Positions 26,725-35,632 of a DNA stretch of 64,000 nucleotides are shown piece after piece (the first letter of the stretch is position 1; every line of letters begins with the position of its first letter). Below the pieces are notes generated by a model that was given only the letters and a program-made list of their open reading frames with translations, was not told the DNA's origin and ran no database searches. Where the stretch lies: contig CAVXIC010000040.1 in NCBI GenBank assembly GCA_963761755.1, forward strand, positions 372,001-436,000, written 5' to 3'. The position numbers were made by a program, and so were the translations under genes. This stretch comes from CAJXVA01 sp963761755 (GTDB lineage Bacteria > Myxococcota_A > Polyangia > Nannocystales > Nannocystaceae).

Positions 26725-28065
26725 ATGCCCGCCGTCCTGATCCTCGTGCTCGATGCCTCGTTCATCGCGCTCGCCGTCGAGCTGACGGCGTGGATCCTCG
26801 GCACGTTCCTCTACCCCGGCGCGGACGTCGGGTTCCGAGGGGTGACGGTCTCGGCGACCGCGGGGCTGCTCGGCGGCATCGCGACCTCGTACCTCACGGG
26901 GCTCCACCAGAGCAGCTTGGTGCTGCACCGCAAGGAGGTCGCGCTGCGCTCGCTCTTCGTCGGCGGCGCGACCTCGCTCGGCGTCCTGCTCGCCAGCCAC
27001 TTCGTCTGGTACCAGGCCGTCGGGCGCACCATGCTGGTGCTGGTCGGCGCCACGTCGGCGCTGTCGGTCTTCACCTGGAGAATCGTCTACGGGCGCTACC
27101 TCCTGCGAGGTCCGCGGGTGCGGGTGGCCGTGCTCGGGGATGGGCCGCTGGAGCGCGGGGTGCTCGCGTCCATGCAGCAGGACCGCCATCCGCACTACGA
27201 GATGGTCGGGCTGCTCGGGCGCTCCGCCGACCCGGACGTCGAGGCGCTCGGGGAGATCGAGGACGCGGTCGATGTCTGCATCCGGCACCGAATCAACGTG
27301 ATCACCGTCGTGGGAAGCTCGCCGATGGGGCCACAACACCACCTCGCGCTCGCCAAGCTGCGGGTCCACGGCTTCGAGCTGCGCACGGCCGAGGCGATGT
27401 TCATGGCGCTCGAGCAGCGAGTTCCGGTGGAGATGGTCGACGAGCGCTGGCTGCTCAATCTCTTCGAGCAGCTCGACCAGACCCGCGACCGCGTCAAGCG
27501 TATGCTCGACGTGTGCGTGTCGGCGGTCGGGCTCGCAGTCTTCGCGATCTCGTTCCCCATCCTGTACGTCTTGGTCCGGCTGGACTCGCCAGGCCCGTTC
27601 TTCTACGCCCAGGAGCGCGTCGGTCTGGGCAACCGCGTGTTCCGCATCTACAAGGTCCGCACCATGAAGGTCGCGCCCAGCCATGCCGACGAGCAGTGGG
27701 CCACGTCCTCGGACGCCCGCATGACGCGATGGGGCCGACTCCTGCGGCGCGCTCGGATCGACGAGATGCCCCAGTTTTGGAACGTGCTCCGAGGGGACAT
27801 GTCCATCGTGGGCCCACGCCCCGAGCAGCCCACCATCGCCGCGGAGCTCGAACGCACGATCAGCTACTTCAGCTACCGGCACCTCGTGAAGCCCGGAATC
27901 ACGGGCTGGGCCCAGATCAACCACGGCTACGCGGCCTCGGTCGACGAGTCACGCACCAAGCTCTCCTACGACCTGTACTACGTCCGCAACCACACGCTCG
28001 CGCTCGACCTGGACATCATGCTGCGCACCTTCTTCGTCATGCTGGCCAGGATCGGCAGTCGCTAG
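26725..28065 (+). CDS. Polyprenyl-phosphate sugar phosphotransferase (initiating transferase)
   Basis: A 446-residue membrane enzyme of the WbaP/WcaJ/ExoY group, which moves a sugar-1-phosphate onto undecaprenyl phosphate to begin polysaccharide repeat-unit synthesis. About four N-terminal TM helices precede a CoA-binding-like region (V-A-V-L-G-D-G-P-L), then the catalytic part: K-R-M-L-D-V-C-V-S-A with a TM helix, Y-K-V-R-T-M, R-R-A-R-I-D-E-M-P-Q-F-W-N-V-L-R-G-D-M-S, V-G-P-R-P-E and K-P-G-I-T-G-W-A-Q. It starts two bases after the RCC1 lipoprotein stop and converges with the sulfotransferase gene (4-bp overlap). Confidence 0.95.
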   Translation: MPAVLILVLDASFIALAVELTAWILGTFLYPGADVGFRGVTVSATAGLLGGIATSYLTGLHQSSLVLHRKEVALRSLFVGGATSLGVLLASHFVWYQAVGRTMLVLVGATSALSVFTWRIVYGRYLLRGPRVRVAVLGDGPLERGVLASMQQDRHPHYEMVGLLGRSADPDVEALGEIEDAVDVCIRHRINVITVVGSSPMGPQHHLALAKLRVHGFELRTAEAMFMALEQRVPVEMVDERWLLNLFEQLDQTRDRVKRMLDVCVSAVGLAVFAISFPILYVLVRLDSPGPFFYAQERVGLGNRVFRIYKVRTMKVAPSHADEQWATSSDARMTRWGRLLRRARIDEMPQFWNVLRGDMSIVGPRPEQPTIAAELERTISYFSYRHLVKPGITGWAQINHGYAASVDESRTKLSYDLYYVRNHTLALDLDIMLRTFFVMLARIGSR

Positions 28066-28994
28066 TAGTAGCCGTCGATCGCGAGGTCTTCGTCCAGCAG
28101 CGCCGCGAGCTTGCGGTTGTTGTCGCGGTGGGAGGCGAGCGCGGCCTCGGACAGTGACTCGGGGAAGATGCGGCGGCGACCCAACAGCGGGTCGAGGGTG
28201 CGGTTGAGGACCGCGGCCGGGTGGAGCTCGCTGGGGATGTAGCGTTTGAGTCCGAGCTTGACGTTCATGGGCAAGGCGTTGGCAGCCCGAGCCACGAAGG
28301 CGGAGACGGGGGACAAGGAGACGTTCTTGCGCGCAGCGTCCGCGGGCTGATGCGTCGAGACGCCTGCGAATGCGCAGAACCGGGCGAGGAACGCGTCGGG
28401 GTCGCGCACGAAGCTCTCGTAGGTCTGCACGAGCACCCGATCGGCACCGAAGGTGGCCCGGTAGTGCTCGACGAAGGGCCTCCAGTCGAGGTCGCGCACG
28501 TCGAGATTGGGACCCCCGTAGATCCAGCGGTACGCCGAGAATCGTCCATCGCGGTAGTTCGTGAAGCGCTCGGGCGTCGTCGACAGCCCCATCTTGAGGA
28601 ACTGGCTGTAGGTCGACTCCAACCACCGATCTTGGCGACGCAAAACCAGCCAGATCTTGGGACGGCCGAACACGTCGGCGACCGCGGCCGTGTTGGTGCA
28701 GAAGTCGGAGTGGTTCTGGAAGGGCGTGCCGAAGAGCGCTTCGGAGCTGATGATCGCGCGGTCGCGACCGCTCGCGGCGAGGAACGCCTCGACCTCGCGC
28801 GCGAAGCGGGTGCGGTCGAGCCGGGCCGGGTTGCGAAACAGGAGCTCGTAGACGAACTGCTGCACCGGATTGGCCGGCTGGACCGGGCGGTAGGGCGCGT
28901 GCACGAACAGCGCGTCGGGTACTCCGGGCAGGTAGGTCTCCTGGAGATACGTCGAGGCGGCCTTCGAGAGACCCACGTGGATCGTCACGTCCAT
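28062..28994 (-). CDS. Sulfotransferase family protein
   Basis: A 310-residue cytoplasmic protein. The N-terminal H-V-G-L-S-K-A-A-S-T-Y-L-Q corresponds to the 5'-phosphosulfate-binding loop, and I-W-L-V-L-R-R-Q-D-R-W-L-E-S followed by Y-S-Q-F matches the 3'-phosphate-binding R...S motif of PAPS-dependent sulfotransferases. Placed among polysaccharide genes, it probably sulfates a glycan, but PAPS-synthesis genes are not in the window. ATG 28994 is preceded by TACGGTG at 5 nt rather than a clear Shine-Dalgarno. Confidence 0.8.
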   Translation of the reverse strand: MDVTIHVGLSKAASTYLQETYLPGVPDALFVHAPYRPVQPANPVQQFVYELLFRNPARLDRTRFAREVEAFLAASGRDRAIISSEALFGTPFQNHSDFCTNTAAVADVFGRPKIWLVLRRQDRWLESTYSQFLKMGLSTTPERFTNYRDGRFSAYRWIYGGPNLDVRDLDWRPFVEHYRATFGADRVLVQTYESFVRDPDAFLARFCAFAGVSTHQPADAARKNVSLSPVSAFVARAANALPMNVKLGLKRYIPSELHPAAVLNRTLDPLLGRRRIFPESLSEAALASHRDNNRKLAALLDEDLAIDGYY

Positions 28995-29006
28995 GCGGGC
29001 ACCGTA

Positions 29007-31199
29007 TCAGCTCCGCGTCGGGGCCAACTCGACCTCGGCGACGAACGTGCGCTCGACGGCCAGTCCCTCGATGGGATCCGAGATGAGCAGACACGGACCG
29101 AGCGCAGCGGCGACCGAGCCCGGTTCGAGCGCGTCGAGCGGGCGAAGATCGAAGAAGACCTCCGCGTCCGCAGGACCTCGGCACAGGCCCTCGCGGCGCG
29201 ACGAGGCCGCGCGCCACACCAGCGCGACCGGATGTTCGCCTCGCGAGACCAGGCAGGCGGTGTCCCCTCGAAACGCCCGATCGATGGCCAGAGCGAAGGC
29301 CTCGGCCGGGACGTGCGCGCGCAGGCCGGGGAGATCGAGCTCGCGTACGCTCAGCCCACTGTCCCCCGCGCGGTCCCCCGCGCGCACCCGATGCACGGCC
29401 CAGTCCTTGCGCTCGGCCGGGGCGTCCGGCAGCACCGAGCGCACCCCCTCCTGCTTGAGCTTGCGCAGCACGTCGTGCTCCCGCGCCGCCGCGAGCACCT
29501 GATCCCCGGCGGTGCGAAGGAGCGCGCCGGTGCCCCACGCGAGTCGGTACACACCGATGCGCGAGGTGGCCCAAACCTCCTTGTAGACCTCGTCCCCCAC
29601 CGAGAAGTCGAACGTCGGGTCGCCGCGCACGGCGGCCCGTTCGAGCACGTCGATGAGCAGCAGCAGCCCGACGGAGTACGGCGCGTAGCGGTCGTCGTGG
29701 GCCAGCGTGTAGCTGTTGGAGACCCCGCCGTGGCGAAGCGCGTAGCTGAAGGCGATGAGCTCCCCGTCGAGGCGCAAGACGCTCATGATCGCCTGATCCG
29801 CGTCGGCCAGGGCTGCCGCGACCGCGCGCTGGAAGGTCTCCCGCTCGAGCCCGAACGCCCGGTCGACGTTGAGGTCGCCCCAGCGCGCCTCGTACAGCCC
29901 GACCGCCTCGTCCATCACCGACGCGATGGAGGCGGACGTGGTGAGTTCATCGAACTCCACGCGGCCCAGCGCCTCGAGCTTGCGCAACGCTCGGCGCCAG
30001 TTGTTGCGGTGCTTCTTCTTGCGGCGGTGCCACACCGCCTTCCACCCCGGCGTGAGGTCAATCTCCGAGCAGGAGATGCTGCGCGCCACGTGGGGTCTCC
30101 CCCACGCGCCCAGCACCAGCCCCAGCAACGCCCGACGCACCGGCGAGTGCTCGCGCAGCCCCGACAAGTCGACCGAACGCGGCTGCAGCTGACGGACACA
30201 GGCCCGCAGCCCCGCGAGCACCGAGGGCATGTGAGCGGGGTCGTACAGCGGGCCGCTGTAGTTGCTGCGATGCGCGCCCCACAGCGTCAGCGCGCGGGTC
30301 CGAGGATCGAAGTCGAACGGAAACAGGGCCACGGGCGTGTCGCCGAGCATCACGGTGGCGGCGAGCGCATGGGGACACTCGCTGAGCAGCGCCCGACGCC
30401 ACGCCCAAGCGTGAAAGCCCGATCCGTCGGGGGTCTTCTCCAGAAGCGCCGCCCAGATCTCCGGCAGCTGCGGGTCGCTCAGCGGGCTGCGCTCGAGGTG
30501 CACGCGCAGGTCTCCGGGCGCACCTTCGCCGATGAACATCCGGTACTGCAGATGGGTGCCCACCTGTCGGACCAGCCGAAACCCCGCCCGAAGGGCCGCC
30601 GTTTGGGAGGCGATGTTGTCGGTATACGTGGCGACGTCGCACCACGACAGGCCCTGCTCGACAAAGAGCTCCCGCGCCCGCGCGCACATTCGCGTGGCGA
30701 GCCGTTGGCCTCGGGCCGCAGGCGCGACCCAATACGCAGCGATGTAGCCGGGCTCGTCGACCTCCGCGGGCCACTGCGGCTCGAACGACTGCACGGGCTG
30801 AGGCGACGGCGGCGACAGCCTGCGCTTGGCGACCTCCCCTACGCCCCGCAGGAGGCGTCGACCCAGCGCCAGCGCGGTGGCCGGGCGGGCGATCACGTCC
30901 CGTGCGAGGGCTGGTCCGAACCTTGGGGCCCCAGCGCGCAACACCGACGCTCGGTGGTCGTCCTTGCGCATGGTCCCCAGCAGCCCGCCCACGATGCCCG
31001 CCACCGGGTCCTCGGCCACGACCATGAACTCTCGCGGATCGTGCAGCCACGCCCGCAGGTACGCTTCGGCCGAGGCCACGCCCATGCGCGCCCACACCGA
31101 GGCGTCGAACGTGCGCGCGAACACGGCGGCAGCCTCTGGAAGGTCCTCGGTGCGCGCCCGCCGGATCGCGATGCCGCGGGTGTGGTCAGCGACGGACAT
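29007..31199 (-). CDS. Multi-domain GNAT / FemAB-like acyltransferase
   Basis: A 730-residue protein with an N-terminal GNAT domain (I-R-R-A-R-T-E-D-L-P-E-A start; W-V-A-P-A-A-R-G-Q-R-L-A-T-R acetyl-CoA loop near 155-170; residues about 10-215), a central BioF2/CelD-like FemAB-type domain (W-H-R-R-K-K-K-H-R-N-N-W-R-R-A-L-R-K-L-E near 385; residues about 215-580) and a C-terminal segment of about 130 residues without recognised motif. FemAB-type GNATs occur in exosortase-type polysaccharide clusters. The start overlaps the downstream end of the preceding deacetylase gene by 14 bp. An acyl or aminoacyl transfer to cell-surface glycan is inferred. Confidence 0.75.
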   Translation of the reverse strand: MSVADHTRGIAIRRARTEDLPEAAAVFARTFDASVWARMGVASAEAYLRAWLHDPREFMVVAEDPVAGIVGGLLGTMRKDDHRASVLRAGAPRFGPALARDVIARPATALALGRRLLRGVGEVAKRRLSPPSPQPVQSFEPQWPAEVDEPGYIAAYWVAPAARGQRLATRMCARARELFVEQGLSWCDVATYTDNIASQTAALRAGFRLVRQVGTHLQYRMFIGEGAPGDLRVHLERSPLSDPQLPEIWAALLEKTPDGSGFHAWAWRRALLSECPHALAATVMLGDTPVALFPFDFDPRTRALTLWGAHRSNYSGPLYDPAHMPSVLAGLRACVRQLQPRSVDLSGLREHSPVRRALLGLVLGAWGRPHVARSISCSEIDLTPGWKAVWHRRKKKHRNNWRRALRKLEALGRVEFDELTTSASIASVMDEAVGLYEARWGDLNVDRAFGLERETFQRAVAAALADADQAIMSVLRLDGELIAFSYALRHGGVSNSYTLAHDDRYAPYSVGLLLLIDVLERAAVRGDPTFDFSVGDEVYKEVWATSRIGVYRLAWGTGALLRTAGDQVLAAAREHDVLRKLKQEGVRSVLPDAPAERKDWAVHRVRAGDRAGDSGLSVRELDLPGLRAHVPAEAFALAIDRAFRGDTACLVSRGEHPVALVWRAASSRREGLCRGPADAEVFFDLRPLDALEPGSVAAALGPCLLISDPIEGLAVERTFVAEVELAPTRS

Positions 31200-32160
31200 G
31201 CTCGGCGAGTTCGGCCATGGTGCGGCTCTGCCAGCCGTGGCTGTACTTCAAGCGCCGCGCATGCTCGAGCAGCCGCTCGAGCATGGCCACGTTCTCCCTC
31301 GGCGAGCGACCGAAGTTGTGGGGATGCCACCACAGGTGATAGGTGTGCCCGGCCTGCGCAGCGTGGGTCATCTCGCCCGTGATGCGCGCCTCCTTGGAGG
31401 GCTCGAGCCTCCGCAGCCGCGTCGAGACTGGGCGCAGGAATCGGGTGCCCGGCAGGTCGACCAGTGACGATTCGGTGCGCGCGCGCTCGGTCCGCGGACC
31501 GGTGATCCGCAGGTAGTTGTCGGCCAGCCGCACGCCTCGGCGCGTCAGGGTGTCGAGCCGGCCCCGGCCGCGCTGCAGCGCCCACCGGTCCGGGACCCCG
31601 CGATAGGCGGTGATGCCCTTCTTGGGCAGCGCCCCGAGGTAGCCCCGATTGACCTGGTTGCGCGGGAACACCAGGCTGCGCAGCCCAACATCCCGCGCCG
31701 CGGCGATGGACACCGCGGCGTCGAGGTCGGCCTCGAACTGCGCTTCGTCCTGCCCCGGCTCGTTGCAGTAGAAATGGGCGAAGGTGTGGGTCGCGACCTC
31801 CTGATGGGGCGTCTGCGCGATCCGGCGGATCAGGGCCGGCGCAAAGTAGCAGGCGGCGTCCTCGTCGAGCCCGGGCCGATCCAGGTCGCCATAGGGCGAC
31901 AGCTCCTGCCGCAGGTAGGTCGGCCGCAGCTTTGGCGCGAACGCCCTGGCCTCCTCCTGGTTCTCGGCAAACACCAGCCCGACCGTCGCCCACGTGGCGT
32001 GCACGCCGAACCGCTCGAACACGTCGAGCATGCGCGGGATGGCCTCGTGCACGCCTTCGAGATCGGCACGGTAGTCTTCCAGCGAGACGACGTCCCGCAT
32101 CCCCCAATACAGCTCGAAGTCCAAAGAGACCACGAACGAGCCAGCACCGGCCGTCACCAT
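31186..32160 (-). CDS. Polysaccharide deacetylase family protein
   Basis: A 324-residue NodB-superfamily protein, more divergent than the deacetylase at 21905-22756. F-V-V-S-L-D-F-E-L-Y-W-G supplies the N-terminal catalytic Asp region, H-T-F-A-H-F-Y the H-x3-H metal motif, and H-L-W-W-H-P-H-N-F-G the C-terminal His motif. The frame is open upstream, but ATG 32160 begins the fold. It shares a 67-bp divergent promoter region with the methyltransferase gene and overlaps the following GNAT gene by 14 bp. Confidence 0.82.
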   Translation of the reverse strand: MVTAGAGSFVVSLDFELYWGMRDVVSLEDYRADLEGVHEAIPRMLDVFERFGVHATWATVGLVFAENQEEARAFAPKLRPTYLRQELSPYGDLDRPGLDEDAACYFAPALIRRIAQTPHQEVATHTFAHFYCNEPGQDEAQFEADLDAAVSIAAARDVGLRSLVFPRNQVNRGYLGALPKKGITAYRGVPDRWALQRGRGRLDTLTRRGVRLADNYLRITGPRTERARTESSLVDLPGTRFLRPVSTRLRRLEPSKEARITGEMTHAAQAGHTYHLWWHPHNFGRSPRENVAMLERLLEHARRLKYSHGWQSRTMAELAEHVRR

Positions 32161-32165
32161 GAAAG

Positions 32166-32217
32166 GATAGCATCGATAGCATCGCTCGCACCGAGCGCGA
32201 GGGGGGGCCATGCTATC
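32166..32217. repeat. Three GATAGCAT boxes in divergent promoter region
   Basis: GATAGCAT occurs at 32166-32173 and 32175-32182 and in reverse complement at 32210-32217, within 67 bp between two divergent polysaccharide genes. The copies are direct-direct-inverted. The embedded GCTATC may also act as -10 elements, so operator and promoter readings overlap. Confidence 0.5.
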
Positions 32218-32220
32218 TTC
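32214..32220 (+). promoter_or_regulatory. TATCTTC box 7 nt before ATG 32228
   Basis: A -10-like TATCTT whose predicted start site coincides with the start codon; no Shine-Dalgarno is visible. Related to the TATCGTC boxes at 24626, 39281 and 48700. Confidence 0.35.
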
Positions 32221-32227
32221 GCGACCG

Positions 32228-33124
32228 ATGCAGGCCCCCGCGTTTGCCGAGTCCAACTGTCGCTTGTGCGGGGCCTCGAACTGCCCGCCGGTCCTCGACT
32301 GCGACCGGTTTCGGGTCCGACGTTGCCCCTCGTGCACCACCTTGTGGTGCGACCCGCTGCGCCTGCCCGAGGACGCGGAGGACGAGGACGAGCAAGACGC
32401 TGAGCACGCCGACGGTCAAGCGATCGAGGACACGTACTTGTCCGTCGACGACACCATCCAGCGAGAGAACACCGCTCGCCTCGCGTTGATTCAGCGGCTC
32501 GCCCCACCCAGCAGCCACCCCCGCCTGCTCGAGATCGGCTGCATGCACGGTGGGTTCGTCGTGCAGGCGCAGCGAGCCGGCTACGAAGCCCACGGCCTGG
32601 ACATCTCTGGGCGGGCCGTCGACTGGGCGGCGCAGCACAACCCGGGGCTGGTGGACTTCGGTACGCTCGACGAAAGCCAACCCGACCAGTCCCTCGACGT
32701 GCTCGCCGGCTTCAACGTCGTCGAGCACATGGACGACCCCGGGGCGTTCCTCGATCACGTCGCGCGGGTCTTGCGCCCCGGCGGAGTCTTCGTCGCCGAG
32801 ACCCCGGCGCAAGAAAGTCTGTACCACCACGTGTTGTTCACCCGGGCCAAGGTCCTCTCCGGTCGGAGATCGGTGGAGGTGGGCATGCATCCGGGCACGC
32901 ACATCTTCAAGTTCGGCCGCAAGGCGTGGACCAACATCCTGCAGCGACGTGGCTTCGACGTGCTCGAGATGCGGGCCAAGTCGACGCCGCTGCTCGAGCT
33001 GTTGGCCAAGAACCGCGGCCGGGGTCTCGTCTTCGCGGCGGGAACGGTCGGCTTCGGTCTCGCCCAGCGCGTGACCGGCCTGGGCAACCGCGTCTTGGTT
33101 GCCGGTCGCGCGCCTCGAGCGTGA
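32228..33124 (+). CDS. Class I SAM-dependent methyltransferase with N-terminal zinc-ribbon motif
   Basis: A 298-residue protein. Residues about 10-40 carry C-R-L-C-G and C-P-S-C-T, a four-Cys zinc-ribbon-like module often found ahead of methyltransferases in polysaccharide clusters. The catalytic domain has L-L-E-I-G-C-M-H-G-G (motif I), G-L-D-I-S, F-N-V-V-E-H-M-D-D-P and L-R-P-G-G-V-F-V-A-E-T-P. ATG 32228 is chosen over an in-frame upstream start because it begins just before the Cys module. It precedes the flippase by seven bases. Substrate is probably a sugar nucleotide or lipid-linked sugar. Confidence 0.88.
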   Translation: MQAPAFAESNCRLCGASNCPPVLDCDRFRVRRCPSCTTLWCDPLRLPEDAEDEDEQDAEHADGQAIEDTYLSVDDTIQRENTARLALIQRLAPPSSHPRLLEIGCMHGGFVVQAQRAGYEAHGLDISGRAVDWAAQHNPGLVDFGTLDESQPDQSLDVLAGFNVVEHMDDPGAFLDHVARVLRPGGVFVAETPAQESLYHHVLFTRAKVLSGRRSVEVGMHPGTHIFKFGRKAWTNILQRRGFDVLEMRAKSTPLLELLAKNRGRGLVFAAGTVGFGLAQRVTGLGNRVLVAGRAPRA

Positions 33125-33131
33125 GCGCAGC

Positions 33132-34370
33132 ATGAGCGAGACCCCACCGCGCCCCTTTGCGCTCAGCCTGAGCTGGACCCTCGTTGGCGAGGTGCTCAAC
33201 GCCGCCGGCCAGTTCGGGATGCTGGTCGTGATGGCGCGCCTGGGCTCCGAGACGGTGCTCGGTCGGTACGCGCTCGGGTTGGCGATCGCCACGCCGCTGT
33301 ACATCCTGACCAGCCTCCACCTGCGGCCCACGTTCGTGGTGTCGTCTCGCGAGGTGTTCAGCTTCGGGCACTACTTTGCGCTTCGGCTCATCGGCACGCC
33401 CCTATCGATGCTGGCGCTGGTGCTCTGGTCTCAGCTGGCCGGCCACGATCCCCTGACCTCGACGATGGTCGTGATGGTCGGGCTCGTGCGGTTCAGCGAG
33501 TTCATCTCCGACATCCTGCAGGCGGCCCCCACCCGCGCAGAGCAGCTGCGCCACGTCGGCATCTCCCGCGCTTTGCGGGGCGTGTCCCTGCTGGGCAGCG
33601 TGACCCTCGCGCTCGCGCTGGGCGCGGAGCCCCGGTGGGCGATGGGCGTGGGCGCGGGCACGGGGATGCTGCTCACGCTGCTCTACGACCTCCCGATCGC
33701 CCGCCGCTTCGAGCCGACCCGCCCGCTGTTCGAGCCGCGCGTGCTCGCACGCCTCGGCTGGCTGGCGGCCCCCGTCGGGCTGGCGGGCGCACTGCTGGCG
33801 CTCACCCAGAACATCCCCGCCTACGTGCTCGAGGACGTCAGCAGCATCGCCGCCCTGGGTCGATACACCGCGGCGGTCTCGATTCTGTTCGTGAGCGGGG
33901 TGTTCAACATGGCCGTCGGCGCAGCCGCGGTCCCTCGCCTCGCGCGCACGTTCGAGACGTCGGCGGCGGCGTTCCGGCGCTTCTTGCTGCGGCTCCTCGC
34001 CGTCGTCGCCGTGCTCAACGGCTGCATCTTGCTCGGCTGCGTGGTCGCCGGCGACCTCTACCTCGGCATCGCCTACGGCGCCCCCATGGCGGCGCTCCAC
34101 GGCGAGCTCATCTGGGCCGGCGCGATCGCGATTGCGGCGGGGATTGCCAACCTCTTCTCCCAAACCGTCGTCGCGACCCGCAGATTTCGCACCCAATTCA
34201 TCGTGAGCGTCAGCGGCCTCGTCGTCGCGCTGATCCTGGGTCTGGTGCTGATCCCCCGCTATGGGCTGCACGGCGCGCTGCTCACCGTCGGCGGCGTGCA
34301 GGTGTGGCGGGTGTGCATCTACGCCACCACGGTGGCCCTGATCACCCGAGCGCGCACGAGAGCTGCATGA
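33132..34370 (+). CDS. Wzx-like polysaccharide flippase
   Basis: A 412-residue integral membrane protein with 10-12 hydrophobic segments throughout, matching the MATE/Wzx (polysaccharide biosynthesis protein) family. L-S-W-T-L-V-G-E-V-L-N-A-A-G-Q-F-G begins the first TM pair and R-L-G-S-E-T-V-L-G-R-Y-A the first loop, both typical. ATG 33132 is used rather than a longer frame overlapping the upstream gene. It overlaps the O-antigen ligase-like gene by four bases (ATGA). It would translocate lipid-linked repeat units across the inner membrane. Confidence 0.88.
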   Translation: MSETPPRPFALSLSWTLVGEVLNAAGQFGMLVVMARLGSETVLGRYALGLAIATPLYILTSLHLRPTFVVSSREVFSFGHYFALRLIGTPLSMLALVLWSQLAGHDPLTSTMVVMVGLVRFSEFISDILQAAPTRAEQLRHVGISRALRGVSLLGSVTLALALGAEPRWAMGVGAGTGMLLTLLYDLPIARRFEPTRPLFEPRVLARLGWLAAPVGLAGALLALTQNIPAYVLEDVSSIAALGRYTAAVSILFVSGVFNMAVGAAAVPRLARTFETSAAAFRRFLLRLLAVVAVLNGCILLGCVVAGDLYLGIAYGAPMAALHGELIWAGAIAIAAGIANLFSQTVVATRRFRTQFIVSVSGLVVALILGLVLIPRYGLHGALLTVGGVQVWRVCIYATTVALITRARTRAA

Positions 34371-35632
34371 GCGCGTGGTCCAACATGTCCACCAGCGAGC
34401 GCCTGATGGCGCTGCTCATGGCCACGGGCATGTTCGTCAAGATCGAACCGGCCCCCTTCGACCTGGGCGTGATCGCGCTGGGGGCCCTCTTCTTGCTGAC
34501 GCGCCAGCTCCGAATGCCGCGCGTCACCCCGCTCGTCCACATCCTGGTCGCGCTGTTCGTGGCCGCCAACCTCGTGTCGCTGGTCTTTGCCCAGAACATG
34601 ACCCGCGCGTACGTGTTCCTCGCGGTCACGCTGTACCTCGTCATCACATGGGCCCTGGTCGTCACCTCCATCGGGAAACGGCCCAGCCACATGACCGAGG
34701 CGATCCTGTGGGGCTACACGGCGGGCGCGGCCGTGGCCGCGGTCACCGGGATTGCGGCCTACCTCGGCGCGCCGGTGCTGGGGCCGCTGATGGTGCCGGG
34801 CCGACGCCTCTTCGGTCTCTTCAAGGACCCCAACGTCTACGGGGCATACATGGCCCCCGCCGCCGTGTTCGCCTGCGCCCAGGTCATCCGAAAGCGGGGG
34901 ACCGATCGCCTGCTGTGGCTGGCCATCCTCGCCTCGTGTGCGGGCGCCGTCTTCCTCAGTTTCTCCCGCGGAGCGTGGATCAACGCCACCGTCGGCGTGT
35001 CCGCGTTCTTCTTGCTCTTCACCTTCGCCGACGGCCTGAGCAAGGTCTGGTGGCGAACAATCGTCCTGCTCCCCTTGGCGCTGGTGGTGCTGGCGGGCCT
35101 TGCGTGGCAGCTGGTGTCGATCGACGCGATCGGGGAGATGTTCGAGGTTCGCTTCAGCTACCAGCAGTACGACGACGTCCGCTTCGCCATTCAGCAGCGC
35201 GCGGTCGAGTCGGCCCAGCACAACCCGCTGGGTCTGGGACCGGGCTCGACCGAGGGTGCCTTCGGCCGCTCCGCGCACAGCCTGTACGTGCGTGCGCTGG
35301 TCGAGAGCGGCCTGCTCGGTGCGCTGGCGCTGTTCGCGTTCCTGTTCCTGTCGCTCGGCCGCGCCGCCTGGATCGCGGTCTTCGGCCGCGGCCTCGAGGA
35401 CCGGCTGCGATTCGCGGTCATCACCGGCGCGCTCGTCGGCGCGCTCGTGGAGTCGACCGTCATCGACACCGTGCACTGGCGCCACTTCTGGGTCTTCCTG
35501 GGCCTGGCGTGGGCTCCAATGCCAGCCCGGCGAACCCGCACCGACACGCCCGCGAACGTGGTAGGTCGCAGGCATGGTCCCCGCTCCCCGCGGCATCCTC
35601 GGCGTCATCCACCTGCCCGCGATGCCCGGTGA
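34367..35632 (+). CDS. O-antigen ligase / Wzy-type polymerase family membrane protein
   Basis: A 421-residue multi-TM protein. The F-S-R-G-A-W-I-N segment near the middle and the periplasmic H-N-P-L-G-L-G-P-G-S-T ... H-S-L-Y-V-R-A-L-V-E-S-G-L-L-G pattern are signatures of the O-antigen ligase family (WaaL/Wzy). ATG 34367 overlaps the flippase stop by four bases; the frame is open further upstream, but that part is a shadow of the flippase. The Arg-rich C-terminal end overlaps the next gene by 59 bp, which is unusual. Whether it is a ligase or a polymerase cannot be decided. Confidence 0.85.
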   Translation: MSAWSNMSTSERLMALLMATGMFVKIEPAPFDLGVIALGALFLLTRQLRMPRVTPLVHILVALFVAANLVSLVFAQNMTRAYVFLAVTLYLVITWALVVTSIGKRPSHMTEAILWGYTAGAAVAAVTGIAAYLGAPVLGPLMVPGRRLFGLFKDPNVYGAYMAPAAVFACAQVIRKRGTDRLLWLAILASCAGAVFLSFSRGAWINATVGVSAFFLLFTFADGLSKVWWRTIVLLPLALVVLAGLAWQLVSIDAIGEMFEVRFSYQQYDDVRFAIQQRAVESAQHNPLGLGPGSTEGAFGRSAHSLYVRALVESGLLGALALFAFLFLSLGRAAWIAVFGRGLEDRLRFAVITGALVGALVESTVIDTVHWRHFWVFLGLAWAPMPARRTRTDTPANVVGRRHGPRSPRHPRRHPPARDAR

